A stretch of DNA of 64,000 nucleotides from assembly GCF_038397785.1 (NCBI RefSeq), contig NZ_CP151642.1:806001-870000 (forward strand), read 5' to 3'. Below are positions 18,642-26,891 of this stretch, piece after piece. This stretch comes from Salinibacterium sp. TMP30 (GTDB taxonomy: Bacteria > Actinomycetota > Actinomycetes > Actinomycetales > Microbacteriaceae). Each line of letters begins with the position of its first letter. Positions within the stretch are counted from its first letter, which is position 1. A model generated the notes under the pieces. It was not told where the DNA came from. It was given only the letters and a program-made list of their open reading frames with translations, and searched no databases. The position numbers and the translations under genes were made by a program.

Positions 18642-19373
18642 GTGACGATGAACGCGCAGCGACGCTCCCCACAGCTCACATCTGCAGACGCCGCGTCCCC
18701 CGGGCCCACCTTCGACGGCGGCACCGCATTGCGCGTGTTTGGCCTGCTTCGCCTTGTGGCAGCAGCGTTGGTCTTTGCCAGCATCGCCACCCAGATTGTG
18801 GATGAGTCGATCCATAATGACTTCATCGCTGAGGAGTACTTCAGCTACTTCACAATCCAGTCGAGCCTGATCAACGTCGTAATACTTGCGCTGAGCGGGC
18901 TGGTGGCGTGGCGCCGTGAACGCGAATCGACGCTACTGGCGGTGCTGCGAGCATCCGTCGTCTCATATGCGGTAGTCACAGCGGTCGTATATAACGTGTT
19001 GCTTCGCGGGATTCCTGACGAAGGTTATGTAGGCATTCAGTGGCCCAACGAGGTCATCCACGTGTGGGTGCCACTGTTTTTGTTTATTGATTGGCTAGTG
19101 GCACCAGCACGGCCGGTGCTCCGAAAGCGCGACGTGCGCATTGTCGTCATCTACCCGCTGGCGTGGTTGGCGTTCACGTTCATTCGCGGATCGCTCGACG
19201 GGTGGTTCCCGTACCCGTTCTTGCAGCCCAACGGTCCAGACGGATGGGGCGGAGTCGCGGTCTATGTGCTCGGCATTGCGACATTCATTATCGCAATTGC
19301 GCTCGTGCTGATTGCGATCAGTCGGTCGCGATGGGCAAACACTGATCGACTGTGGGCGTCACGCAGCAACTAG
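18642..19373 (+). CDS. Pr6Pr family integral membrane protein
   Basis: 243 residues with about six membrane helices. The pattern FAEEYFSYFTIQSSLINVV-like segment (here EEYFSYFTIQSSLINVVILAL), WPNEVIHVWVPLFLFIDWLV and WFPYPFLQPN identify the actinobacterial Pr6Pr family, which resembles eukaryotic FAR-17a/AIG1 proteins. The role is unknown; the eukaryotic relatives hydrolyse lipids through a Thr/His pair, and His in VIHVW and Thr in FTIQSS are at suitable places, which is only suggestive. It ends 4 bases into the 3' end of the convergent ThiF-like gene. Confidence 0.78.
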   Translation: MTMNAQRRSPQLTSADAASPGPTFDGGTALRVFGLLRLVAAALVFASIATQIVDESIHNDFIAEEYFSYFTIQSSLINVVILALSGLVAWRRERESTLLAVLRASVVSYAVVTAVVYNVLLRGIPDEGYVGIQWPNEVIHVWVPLFLFIDWLVAPARPVLRKRDVRIVVIYPLAWLAFTFIRGSLDGWFPYPFLQPNGPDGWGGVAVYVLGIATFIIAIALVLIAISRSRWANTDRLWASRSN

Positions 19374-20158
19374 CTGGTGGGCCATTCGTCAGCTGGAGTG
19401 TAGCCGCAGAGATGCCGATAGTCCGAAAGCGCTGTGATGGGGGCGGCATCCGCGGCACGCTCATAGCGTTTTTCAGTGAACTCGCCCGTCAGGCCGTCGT
19501 AGCGGGTGACGCGGTTGAGCAGTGGTGTGCCAATCTGGGCTGCGATCTTGATCGCTTCGCTCGTCACAATTGACGCGATGACCAGCACAGCGCCCGGAAA
19601 AATACCGTGGAGCACATTTGTGTCGACCGAGCCCAGTGCGGGCGGTGTCGGGAAGAGGTCACGAAAACCTGCGCCCCGAGCAGGCCACGACACACTCGCT
19701 TCAGCGTGAAACTGGCACGCCCACCCCCACACCAACGGAATGCCGGTGATCTCTGCAGCATCCGCCGCCAAGTAGTGGGTGGGATAGTTGTCGCTGCCAT
19801 CCACAACAAGGTCATAGTCGGCAAAGAGAGTCAGAGCGTTCTCGGGCGTGAGCTTCTCGTCTATCGCCACAACCTGGGTTGCGGGGCTGAGATCTGCCAC
19901 CCGCTCAACAACAGAAACCACCTTCTTGTGGCCAACATCCAGCAGTCGGTGAATGTGCTGGCGGTGTAGGTTGCTGAGCTCAACCCGGTCATCATCGATC
20001 ACACCTACGGTTCCGACGCCGGCTGCGGCCAGCGACGGTATGACCGTGCTGCCGACGCCACCGGCGCCAATTACTAGCACGCGTGAGCGCGCCAAATTAT
20101 TTTGCGCCGTCTCGCCGAAGTGGGTTAGTGCGAGCTGGCGGCTAAACCGCTGATCCAT
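19370..20158 (-). CDS. ThiF/MoeB-like adenylyltransferase lacking zinc cysteines
   Basis: 262 residues of the E1-like superfamily that adenylates the C-terminus of ubiquitin-like sulfur carriers such as MoaD or ThiS. The start RFSRQLALTHFGETAQ, the ATP loop VLVIGAGGVGSTVI, the DDDRVELSNLHRQ segment and DLVVDGSDNYPTHYLAADAA are all there. In MoeB/ThiF two CxxC pairs hold zinc; here the first pair position reads GFRDLFPTPP and the second ALSDYRHLCG, so three of the four cysteines are gone. A catalytic Cys is also not evident near DTNVLHGIFPG. The protein may activate a carrier without a zinc knot, or have another substrate. A likely leaderless start: AACAAT lies 6 bases before the ATG. Confidence 0.82.
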   Translation of the reverse strand: MDQRFSRQLALTHFGETAQNNLARSRVLVIGAGGVGSTVIPSLAAAGVGTVGVIDDDRVELSNLHRQHIHRLLDVGHKKVVSVVERVADLSPATQVVAIDEKLTPENALTLFADYDLVVDGSDNYPTHYLAADAAEITGIPLVWGWACQFHAEASVSWPARGAGFRDLFPTPPALGSVDTNVLHGIFPGAVLVIASIVTSEAIKIAAQIGTPLLNRVTRYDGLTGEFTEKRYERAADAAPITALSDYRHLCGYTPADEWPTS

Positions 20159-20207
20159 GAATTGATTGTTCCACCGGCAGATGTTGGATTCCTCAGAAAA
20201 CGGGTTC

Positions 20208-20223
20208 GGCAGAGCGATCTGCC
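20208..20223 (-). terminator. short hairpin after the first MFS gene
   Basis: GGCAGA (20208-20213), loop GCGA and TCTGCC (20218-20223) form a perfect 6-pair stem between the MFS stop and the start of the ThiF-like gene on the same strand. Confidence 0.4.
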
Positions 20224-20266
20224 CGTGAACTGGGGGTTCTGCCGCCGTGCGCCCACCGTGTGATCG

Positions 20267-21847
20267 TCAGTGGGGTGACCGTACGGTCGACGCTTTAACA
20301 TGTCGCGGGCCGATGACCGCCGTCATAATCGCGGTGGCGATGAGCGCTGTTGCGGCAATGAGTAGGGATGCGGCGGTGGCATCAACGAATGCGGCGCGAG
20401 CTGCCACGGTGAGTGCATCCGCTGCCGGTCCCAACGCTGAAATCATGGGTGACTGTGTGAACGCGATTGACTCTTGCACCCTTTCTGCGATGTCGGCGGG
20501 CAATTGGGTCGTGGCGTCAGCGACAGACGTGCGGTAGACGGAGGTCAAGACCCCGCCGAGCACGGCGATGCCGAGAGCACTTCCCAACTCACGGGCGACG
20601 TCGTTCACCGCCGATGCGACGCCCTGCTTTTCTCGAGGCAAGGATTGCGTGATGGCGGTAGTGGATGGTGTGCCCGCTAAGCCCATTCCCGCAGCGAACA
20701 CGACGAGTCCAGATACGAAGTGAAGGTAGGTGAAATCCACGGTCAGTAACGACATGATTCCGAAGCCGACTGCCATGAGGGCGAGCCCTGCGGGAACCAC
20801 TTTTCGATAGCCGACGCGCGCTGCAATGGTGGGCGAGAGTCGTGCCAAGGGAACCATCGCCAGTGGCATGGGGAGCATGCAGATGGCGGCCAGGAGTGGG
20901 CTGAGATCGACCACGAATTGCAGATATTGCAGCATGGTGAAGAAGAAGCCGAACGCTGCGAAGAACTGGATCAGGATTGTGAGGCTGCCGGCTGAGAAAC
21001 CGCGAAGTGCGAAGAGCCGGGGGTCGAGCAGGGGATCGGGGTGGTGTCGCTCCCAGAGCACGAACAGTACAAGCGCGACGAGGCCGACGCCGAGAATGGT
21101 ATAGGGCAGTGCTTCTTCGCCCGAGGTATCGGCAATCTCGATAATTCCGTAGACGAGCGCGCTGACGGTGATTAACGAGAGGAATGCGCCGAACACATCA
21201 AACCGGCCGGTGTTAGCGTCTTTGCTTGGCGGGACGACCAGCATCGAACCAATGAGACCGAGGATGGCGAGGGTCACGTTGAGCCAAAAGAACGAATGCC
21301 ATTCGAAGAACTCGAGCAGTAGCCCGGTGCCGAAGAGGCCGAGTACGGCACCGCTGCCGGCGACTCCGACCCAGACGCCGATCGCCTTCGGGCGTTCCGC
21401 ATCGGGAAAACTTGTGGTGATCACCGAGAGCGTGGTTGGCATGATTCCGGCGGCACCGATCCCCATCACGGCGCGCAGGACGATGAGCGAGTTTGCGTCG
21501 GTGGTGAACGCGGCACCTGCTGCTGCGGCTCCAAAGATGATGAGGCCTACGATGAGGATGCCTTTGCGGCCGAGCCGGTCGCCGATAGCGCCTGCGGCGA
21601 GGAGTAATCCGGCGAACACCACGGTGTAGGAGTCCACGATCCAGGTCAGTTCGGTTTGAGTGGCCCCGATCTCCCGAGCGAGGCTGGGTAGTGCCACGTT
21701 GAGTCCGCTGACCGCCGAGACGACGGTCATGAGCGACAACGCCATGGTGACGAGTATTAGTCGCCGGCGCCGGGGGCTCAGTTCGGCGTGAGCACCGTGG
21801 ACCTGGTGGGGCGCGCTTGTTGTGGATGGTGCAGGGGTGTTGGTCAT
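20267..21847 (-). CDS. DHA2-family MFS drug exporter
   Basis: 526 residues with 14 membrane helices, of the QacA/EmrB (DHA2) type that expels lipophilic compounds by proton antiport. Motif A is GAIGDRLGRKG between helices 2 and 3, and the motif C region reads GVAGSGAVLGLFGTG. A cytosolic N-terminus of about 27 residues precedes helix 1. GGGAAA lies 6 bases before the ATG. A TetR-type gene is divergent with 100 bases between them, a common exporter-repressor pairing; the substrate cannot be told. Confidence 0.9.
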   Translation of the reverse strand: MTNTPAPSTTSAPHQVHGAHAELSPRRRRLILVTMALSLMTVVSAVSGLNVALPSLAREIGATQTELTWIVDSYTVVFAGLLLAAGAIGDRLGRKGILIVGLIIFGAAAAGAAFTTDANSLIVLRAVMGIGAAGIMPTTLSVITTSFPDAERPKAIGVWVGVAGSGAVLGLFGTGLLLEFFEWHSFFWLNVTLAILGLIGSMLVVPPSKDANTGRFDVFGAFLSLITVSALVYGIIEIADTSGEEALPYTILGVGLVALVLFVLWERHHPDPLLDPRLFALRGFSAGSLTILIQFFAAFGFFFTMLQYLQFVVDLSPLLAAICMLPMPLAMVPLARLSPTIAARVGYRKVVPAGLALMAVGFGIMSLLTVDFTYLHFVSGLVVFAAGMGLAGTPSTTAITQSLPREKQGVASAVNDVARELGSALGIAVLGGVLTSVYRTSVADATTQLPADIAERVQESIAFTQSPMISALGPAADALTVAARAAFVDATAASLLIAATALIATAIMTAVIGPRHVKASTVRSPH

Positions 21848-21863
21848 AGTATTTCCCTCTGGT

Positions 21864-21873
21864 GAATTAATTC
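21864..21873. promoter_or_regulatory. palindrome GAATTAATTC, candidate TetR operator
   Basis: A perfect 10-base palindrome with two further matching flanking pairs (GG and CC) lies 16 bases upstream of the MFS start, in the gap shared with the divergent TetR gene. Operator function is inferred. Confidence 0.35.
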
Positions 21874-21947
21874 CCCATGTGATGAAATACTACGGATGCG
21901 GTGACGATTCCGCAAAATCGTGAACTCTTCGACGACAAGGTGGCCCC

Positions 21948-22589
21948 ATGGCGGCTCAAGATCCCCCCAAACGCGCAGGGCGCCGACCTGCGGCGAGTGC
22001 GGCAGGTAGCGGCGCGCGCGAAGACATTGAAGCGGTTGCACGGCAGCAGTTCGCCGAGCTTGGCTATGAGCGGGTGAGCGTGCGCGGTGTAGCGCGAGAG
22101 GCAGGCGTTGACCCGAAACTTGTTCATCACTATTTCGGCGGAAAAGAGTCACTATTTGCGGCTGTGGTTGAGCTTCCGCTCACTCCCGGAGATGTGATTG
22201 CAGAACTTCGCGAGCCGAGCGAGGAGACCCTGGGCCATCGCCTCGCGCGAATCATCGTTCGGCTGCAGAGCAATGCGCTCTCCCGAATGACAATGTTGGG
22301 CGTCATCCGTGCGGCGACAAGTCAGCCGCTTGCTGCCGAACGGATCAGGGCACTCTTGACCACTCGACTACTGCTGCCGATCGCGCGCGAACTCACCGTT
22401 GATCAGCCCGATGTGAGGGCGGCACTTGTCGGAAGTCAGGTTGTCGGTCTCATGATGGCGCGCTACGTCGTGAAGCTTCCCGCATTGGCGAGGGCGAGCG
22501 ATGAGGAGATCATTGAATTGCTGGGGGCATCCCTCGATGCAGTTCTTGGTGTCGTAATTATCCCAGCGGCGGAGAGCTCGCCGGCATGA
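21948..22589 (+). CDS. TetR/AcrR family regulator
   Basis: 213 residues. The N-terminal HTH is ARQQFAELGYERVSVRGVAREAGVDPKLVHHYFGGKESLF, preceded by a basic tail (KRAGRRPAAS). The C-terminal part is an all-helical ligand domain of the TetR_C type. It is divergent from the MFS exporter, whose gene it probably represses. The ATG 21948 has AAGGTGG about 4 bases upstream. The 3' end overlaps the convergent META lipoprotein gene by 32 bases. Confidence 0.9.
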   Translation: MAAQDPPKRAGRRPAASAAGSGAREDIEAVARQQFAELGYERVSVRGVAREAGVDPKLVHHYFGGKESLFAAVVELPLTPGDVIAELREPSEETLGHRLARIIVRLQSNALSRMTMLGVIRAATSQPLAAERIRALLTTRLLLPIARELTVDQPDVRAALVGSQVVGLMMARYVVKLPALARASDEEIIELLGASLDAVLGVVIIPAAESSPA

Positions 22590-23100
22590 AGTTGAGGTTC
22601 ACGCCGTCGCCCTGCATAACGAGACTTCCCCCGGTCGGAATGGCGGCGGTAACGAGGCCTAGGGCGCTGAAGTAGCGGGTGTCAAAGTCCATGAGCGCGT
22701 TGTCGCACGCCCGTTTTGTTGAGGAGACGGCGCCAACCCTGAGCGCGCTGGGCTCGCCTGCAAGCGTTGCGGCATAGTTATTGCAGGCGGATGCTCCCAC
22801 AATGCTGCTGCCTGAGATCATCAGCGTGACGGTGACGTCTGTACTGAGCTCACCGGAACTGTCGGTGCCGTCGGCGTAGGTCCAGGACCCGTCGATGCCT
22901 TCAATGGGGATCGGGTCGCCGGGTGTTTCTTCTTCGCCAAGGCCGGGGCCGCTATCAAGCGGGGGCTCATCAGAGCCGGGAGTCAGCGCTGGGCCAGCGC
23001 ACGCTGTGAGGGCGAGCAGGCTGATCGCAAACAGCGGGGCAATTTTCTTGAACATCGTGGGTGTGGGCGTTGCATCTGTGGGAATTGTGTCTGTGGGCAT
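22558..23100 (-). CDS. META/HslJ domain lipoprotein
   Basis: 180 residues. The first 15 residues are three PT-rich pentads, then FKKIAPLFAISLLALTAC is a lipoprotein signal with the lipobox LTAC. A Pro/Gly/Glu-rich linker follows and then a META domain (GIDGSWTYADG, SGSSIVGASACNNYAATL, and TKRACDN with the usual conserved cysteines). HslJ-like proteins are linked to stress and motility in other bacteria but have no defined reaction. The start at 23100 has a perfect GGAGGA 4 bases upstream; the inner ATG at 23055 would give a more normal signal peptide but has no ribosome site. The odd N-terminus comes from a tandem repeat. Confidence 0.78.
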   Translation of the reverse strand: MPTDTIPTDATPTPTMFKKIAPLFAISLLALTACAGPALTPGSDEPPLDSGPGLGEEETPGDPIPIEGIDGSWTYADGTDSSGELSTDVTVTLMISGSSIVGASACNNYAATLAGEPSALRVGAVSSTKRACDNALMDFDTRYFSALGLVTAAIPTGGSLVMQGDGVNLNFMPASSPPLG

Positions 23101-23106
23101 TGTGTC
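23062..23106 (-). repeat. 15-base tandem repeat, three copies, over the start of the META lipoprotein gene
   Basis: On the plus strand the units are TGTGGGCGTTGCATC (23062-23076), TGTGGGAATTGTGTC (23077-23091) and TGTGGGCATTGTGTC (23092-23106). They encode PTDTI, PTDAT and PTPT-like pentads and the start codon lies in the outermost copy. Confidence 0.85.
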
Positions 23107-23164
23107 CTCCTACCTAGGTAGACGACGAGGTGCGCGATTTCGTTGTGCTGCAGTCGCAAATTTC

Positions 23165-23557
23165 TTAGATCGCGGCGAGCAGGCACAACGCTATGAGCAC
23201 GACTTGGCCGAAGTATCGTGGCCAAAAGGGGAGTGCGGCTTTGCCGAAGCGTTTCGTATGCTCAGCCGCGTACACATTGGCGGGGAACACGGCGATCAGA
23301 AAGAGTACAAGCGCGATTCCGGTAATAAAGCGGGTTGGTTCCCACAGCAGTCCGAGGCCGCCAGCGATTTCGCAGAGCCCGGTGATGGTGACGAGGGCTC
23401 TGGGGGCGGGCATCCACTTCTGGCGTAGAGCTGGGGGGATCATGGCCGCCATCGTGCGGGCGGGGGCGGCGACGAAATGGCTGACGCCCATCGCGATGAA
23501 GGCGAGTGCGAGCGCAATGCGCAGCACCCACTGGGCGATTTCGGCGGCATCCATCAT
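23165..23557 (-). CDS. DoxX family membrane protein
   Basis: 130 residues with four membrane helices; ALAFIAMGVSHFVAAP, MIPPALRQKW, GLCEIAGGLGLLWEPTRFITGIAL and FPANVYAAEH are typical for the DoxX-like family. Such proteins are linked to redox balance in actinobacteria, in complex with SodA and SseA in mycobacteria, but the small stand-alone members have no defined role. The start at 23557 has no strong ribosome site; a second Met is next to it. Confidence 0.85.
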   Translation of the reverse strand: MMDAAEIAQWVLRIALALAFIAMGVSHFVAAPARTMAAMIPPALRQKWMPAPRALVTITGLCEIAGGLGLLWEPTRFITGIALVLFLIAVFPANVYAAEHTKRFGKAALPFWPRYFGQVVLIALCLLAAI

Positions 23558-23690
23558 GGGGTCTATCGTCGCACCGAATCGTCACATGGCAGCGACGCCT
23601 TCCTGTCGCCGCTAAAGTTGCTGTAGTTGTGTACTCAAGCAGCCTTCGCTGTGTCAGCGCGAAGTCCCCGCGAATTGAAGGACCAGATCT

Positions 23691-25283
23691 GTGGCCAAGC
23701 CGATCGTTGTGATCGCCGAAGAACTTTCCCCCGCAACAGTTGATGCCCTCGGGCCCGACTTTGAGATACGAAACATTGATGGCACTGATCGTGCCGCTCT
23801 GAAGGCTGCGCTCGCTGATGCGCAGGCCGTTCTCATCCGTTCGGCAACCCACATGGATGCCGATGCTCTTGCTGCCGCGCCTGACCTGAAGGTCATTGCT
23901 CGCGCTGGTGTCGGCCTCGACAACGTTGACATTAAGGCGGCTACGGCTGCTGGTGTGATGGTTGTCAATGCCCCCACCTCCAACATCATTTCGGCGGCAG
24001 AGCTGACCGTCGGGCACATCCTGAGCTTGGCCCGTCACATTCCTGCCGCTCACGGCGCTCTTGCAGAGGGGCAGTGGAAGCGCTCGCAGTACTCGGGTAC
24101 TGAGCTTTTTGAGAAGACGATCGGCATCATCGGCCTCGGCCGCATTGGTGGTTTGATCACGGAGCGCATGCAGAGCTTCGGCACGAACATCATCGCTTAC
24201 GACCCCTATGTGACGTCTGCTCGCGCGCAGCAGATGGGCGTCACGCTCGTCTCGCTCGAGGAGCTGTTGGAGCGTTCAGACTTCATCACGATTCACATGC
24301 CGAAGACGCCAGAAACGACGGGAATGATTTCGACTGAGCAGTTTGCTCGCATGAAGTCGAGTGCGTACATCGTGAATGTTGCCCGTGGTGGACTCATTGA
24401 TGAAGACGCTCTCTACACGGCACTTAAGTCGCGCCGCATTGCTGGTGCCGGTCTTGATGTGTTTGTGAGCGAGCCGCCCACGGGCTCGCCGCTGTTGTCG
24501 CTCGACAATGTCATCGTTACCCCGCATCTGGGGGCTTCGACTGCTGAAGCCCAGGAGAAGGCTGGCGTTTCGGTCGCTCGTTCCGTGCGTCTTGCCCTCG
24601 GTGGAGAGCTCGTGCCTGACGCGGTGAACGTTGCCGGTGGAATTATCGATCCGAGCGTGCGCCCCGGCATTCCGCTCATGGAGAAGCTTGGTCAGGTGTT
24701 CTCTGGGCTGTGTGGCAGCCCGCTCACGGCGGTAGATATTGAGGTCCGCGGCGAGATAGTGGAATTCGATGTCAACGTTCTCAAGCTCGCCGCTCTCAAG
24801 GGCATCTTCACGAATGTGGTGTCAGAGACGGTCAGCTATGTCAACGCCCCGCTGCTCGCCGACCAGCGTGGACTCACGGTTCGTTTGATTACGGATGCTG
24901 TGAGCCCTGAATACCGCAACGTTTTGACCATCCGTGGTTCGCTTTCTGATGGCTCCCAGGTTTCGGTCTCGGGAACGCTTGTGGGCAACAAGCAGCTCGA
25001 GAAGATCGTGGAAATCAACGGATACGACATTGAGGTTCCGCTCGCGGATCACCTGATCGTGATGATGTACGAAGACCGCACCGGAATCGTTGCTGTCTTC
25101 GGTAAAGAGTTTGGCGACGCCAACATCAACATCGCGGGCATGCAAATCGCGCGTGAAAGCGAAGGCGGCAACGCGCTGTCGGTGCTCACTGTGGACTCGC
25201 AGGCCTCCGCTGAGGTGCTCGCCACTGTCGCGAAGCAGATCGACGCCCGCTACGTGCACGCGATCGACATCGTCGACGCCTAG
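23691..25283 (+). CDS. serA: D-3-phosphoglycerate dehydrogenase
   Basis: 530 residues, the long actinobacterial form. It oxidises 3-phosphoglycerate with NAD for serine synthesis. The Rossmann segment TIGIIGLGRIGGLI, the VNVARGGLIDEDAL block and the catalytic His in VTPHLGASTAEAQEKAG are visible. The C-terminal 200 residues hold the intervening (ASB) domain and an ACT domain (DRTGIVAVFGKEFGDANINIAGMQIAR) for serine inhibition. The GTG start has GAAGGA 9 bases upstream. Two strong hairpins follow the stop. Confidence 0.97.
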   Translation: MAKPIVVIAEELSPATVDALGPDFEIRNIDGTDRAALKAALADAQAVLIRSATHMDADALAAAPDLKVIARAGVGLDNVDIKAATAAGVMVVNAPTSNIISAAELTVGHILSLARHIPAAHGALAEGQWKRSQYSGTELFEKTIGIIGLGRIGGLITERMQSFGTNIIAYDPYVTSARAQQMGVTLVSLEELLERSDFITIHMPKTPETTGMISTEQFARMKSSAYIVNVARGGLIDEDALYTALKSRRIAGAGLDVFVSEPPTGSPLLSLDNVIVTPHLGASTAEAQEKAGVSVARSVRLALGGELVPDAVNVAGGIIDPSVRPGIPLMEKLGQVFSGLCGSPLTAVDIEVRGEIVEFDVNVLKLAALKGIFTNVVSETVSYVNAPLLADQRGLTVRLITDAVSPEYRNVLTIRGSLSDGSQVSVSGTLVGNKQLEKIVEINGYDIEVPLADHLIVMMYEDRTGIVAVFGKEFGDANINIAGMQIARESEGGNALSVLTVDSQASAEVLATVAKQIDARYVHAIDIVDA

Positions 25284-25290
25284 TTTGAGT

Positions 25291-25355
25291 TACTCGCGCT
25301 GTGATGGCGCGAGTACAACGAACGGCGCGCCCCGAATATTCGGGACGCGCCGTTC
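25291..25355 (+). terminator. two successive hairpins after serA
   Basis: TACTCGCGC (25291-25299) pairs perfectly with GCGCGAGTA (25307-25315). Directly after, GAACGGCGCG (25320-25329) pairs with CGCGCCGTTC (25346-25355) around the perfect palindrome CCCGAATATTCGGG. There is no T run. The pair lies between convergent genes. Confidence 0.75.
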
Positions 25356-25414
25356 ATGTTGTTGGCGGCTGCCGCACTCAGGGCGCTGGTAGCCGACGTT
25401 AGTTGTGCTGGTTA

Positions 25415-25672
25415 TTAGATGGTTTCGTCAGGGGTGGTGCTGGTGCGGCGTTCGCTTACCGAGCCGTTTGCTCCATCGGTGCCGTTGTGCACGGTGGTGA
25501 CAGAGGTGCGCTTACGCATCATGAGCACAAGGCCAATGATGAACACGACTACACCCGCAGCCATCATGATGTATCCCACGAGGTCGAGGTTTATCCCTTC
25601 CACTTGGAGGTCGAGCGCGAACGTAAGAATCGCGCCAATAACTACTAATACAATTCCGGTTCCAATACTCAT
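25415..25672 (-). CDS. DUF6458 family small membrane protein
   Basis: 85 residues. Two membrane helices (IGTGIVLVVIGAILTFAL and LVGYIMMAAGVVVFIIGLVLMM) separated by DLQVEGINLD, then a polar Ser/Thr-rich tail. This is the actinobacterial DUF6458 pattern, function unknown. TAAAAT lies 7 bases before the ATG on the minus strand, so the mRNA is probably leaderless. Confidence 0.85.
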   Translation of the reverse strand: MSIGTGIVLVVIGAILTFALDLQVEGINLDLVGYIMMAAGVVVFIIGLVLMMRKRTSVTTVHNGTDGANGSVSERRTSTTPDETI

Positions 25673-25679
25673 GAGGCCA

Positions 25680-25685
25680 ATTTTA
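25680..25685 (-). promoter_or_regulatory. -10 box TAAAAT, leaderless start of the DUF6458 gene
   Basis: On the minus strand TAAAAT is followed by 7 bases (TGGCCTC) and the ATG at 25672. Confidence 0.5.
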
Positions 25686-25793
25686 GCGCACTATTTTCAG
25701 CCAGCGTTCAGGTGACTTTCAGGAACACGATATTTGGGCCTTACCGGGGTGGCGGCAGCGTGAACTCTGCGGCCAGCGCGCGGTGCGCAGCGG

Positions 25794-25799
25794 TACTGT
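25794..25799 (+). promoter_or_regulatory. -10 box TACTGT, leaderless start of leuB
   Basis: TACTGT is followed by 6 bases and the leuB ATG at 25806; no ribosome site is seen. Confidence 0.5.
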
Positions 25800-25805
25800 A
25801 TTTGT

Positions 25806-26852
25806 ATGCCTTCTCAGATCAAGCTTGCAGTCATTCCCGGTGATGGTATTGGGCCCGAAGTTGTGGCCGAAGCACTCAAGGTGCTGAAGGCAACCGGGGT
25901 GGATGTTTCCCCCACCCAGTTCCCCTTCGGAGCGAGCCATTACCTCGAGTCGGGCACGATTCTCGAAGACTCTGACATTGATGAACTTGCTCAGCATGAC
26001 GCGATCTTGCTGGGTGCAGTAGGAGGAGACCCTCGCGACCCGCGACTGAAGGGCGGCATCATCGAGCGTGGTCTGCTGCTGAAGCTGCGTTTTGCGCTCG
26101 ATCATCACGTGAACCTGCGCCCGACCACGATTTTCCCCGGTGTGACGTCTCCGTTAGCTAATCCTGGCGCGGTGGACTTTGTGGTGGTCCGGGAGGGCAC
26201 TGAGGGACCCTACGTGGGCAATGGTGGGCGCATCCGCACCGGCACACCCCACGAGATTGCCACCGAGGTGTCGATAAACACGGCGTTCGGTGTCGAGCGC
26301 GTTGTTCGCTTCGCTTTTGCTCACGCGATGGGGCGGGAGCGCAAGAAGGTCACCCTCGTGCACAAGACCAACGTGCTCGTTCACGCCGGCGGCCTGTGGC
26401 AGTCGACGGTTGACCGTGTCGCCACCGAGTTTCCGGAGGTTAACGTCGACTACATGCACGTTGATGCGGCCACGATCTTTATGGTCACCCAACCGAGTAG
26501 ATTTGATGTCATCGTCACCGACAACCTTTTTGGTGACATCATCACTGACCTTGCAGCGGCCATCAGCGGCGGCATCGGTTTGGCCGCTTCCGGCAATCTC
26601 AACCCCAGCGGGGCATTCCCGTCGATGTTTGAGCCGGTTCATGGTTCAGCGCCCGACATTGCGGGCAAACAACTCGCTGATCCCACGGCGGCAATCCTGT
26701 CGATTGCATTGCTGCTGTCACAGTTCGGCGAATCGGATGCCGCGGCCCGTGTTACTGGGGCCATTGAGGCCGATCTCAGCACCCGTGGCACCACGGCACG
26801 GTCTACGTCGGAGATTGGCAGTGCAATTGCCGACGCTGTAGCGCAGAATTAA
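25806..26852 (+). CDS. leuB: 3-isopropylmalate dehydrogenase
   Basis: 348 residues. It oxidises and decarboxylates 3-isopropylmalate in leucine synthesis. Visible are the NAD-enzyme start [15 protein letters not shown], the substrate Arg region [22 protein letters not shown], the catalytic Lys/Asp block [16 protein letters not shown] and the NAD loop [21 protein letters not shown]. ilvE follows 39 bases downstream, so leuB-ilvE-FAH are probably one unit. The other leucine genes leuCD lie about 17 kb away. Confidence 0.96.
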   Translation: MPSQIKLAVIPGDGIGPEVVAEALKVLKATGVDVSPTQFPFGASHYLESGTILEDSDIDELAQHDAILLGAVGGDPRDPRLKGGIIERGLLLKLRFALDHHVNLRPTTIFPGVTSPLANPGAVDFVVVREGTEGPYVGNGGRIRTGTPHEIATEVSINTAFGVERVVRFAFAHAMGRERKKVTLVHKTNVLVHAGGLWQSTVDRVATEFPEVNVDYMHVDAATIFMVTQPSRFDVIVTDNLFGDIITDLAAAISGGIGLAASGNLNPSGAFPSMFEPVHGSAPDIAGKQLADPTAAILSIALLLSQFGESDAAARVTGAIEADLSTRGTTARSTSEIGSAIADAVAQN

Positions 26853-26891
26853 CCCACCGCCATTGTGGCTGAACGTCATTAAGGACATCGC

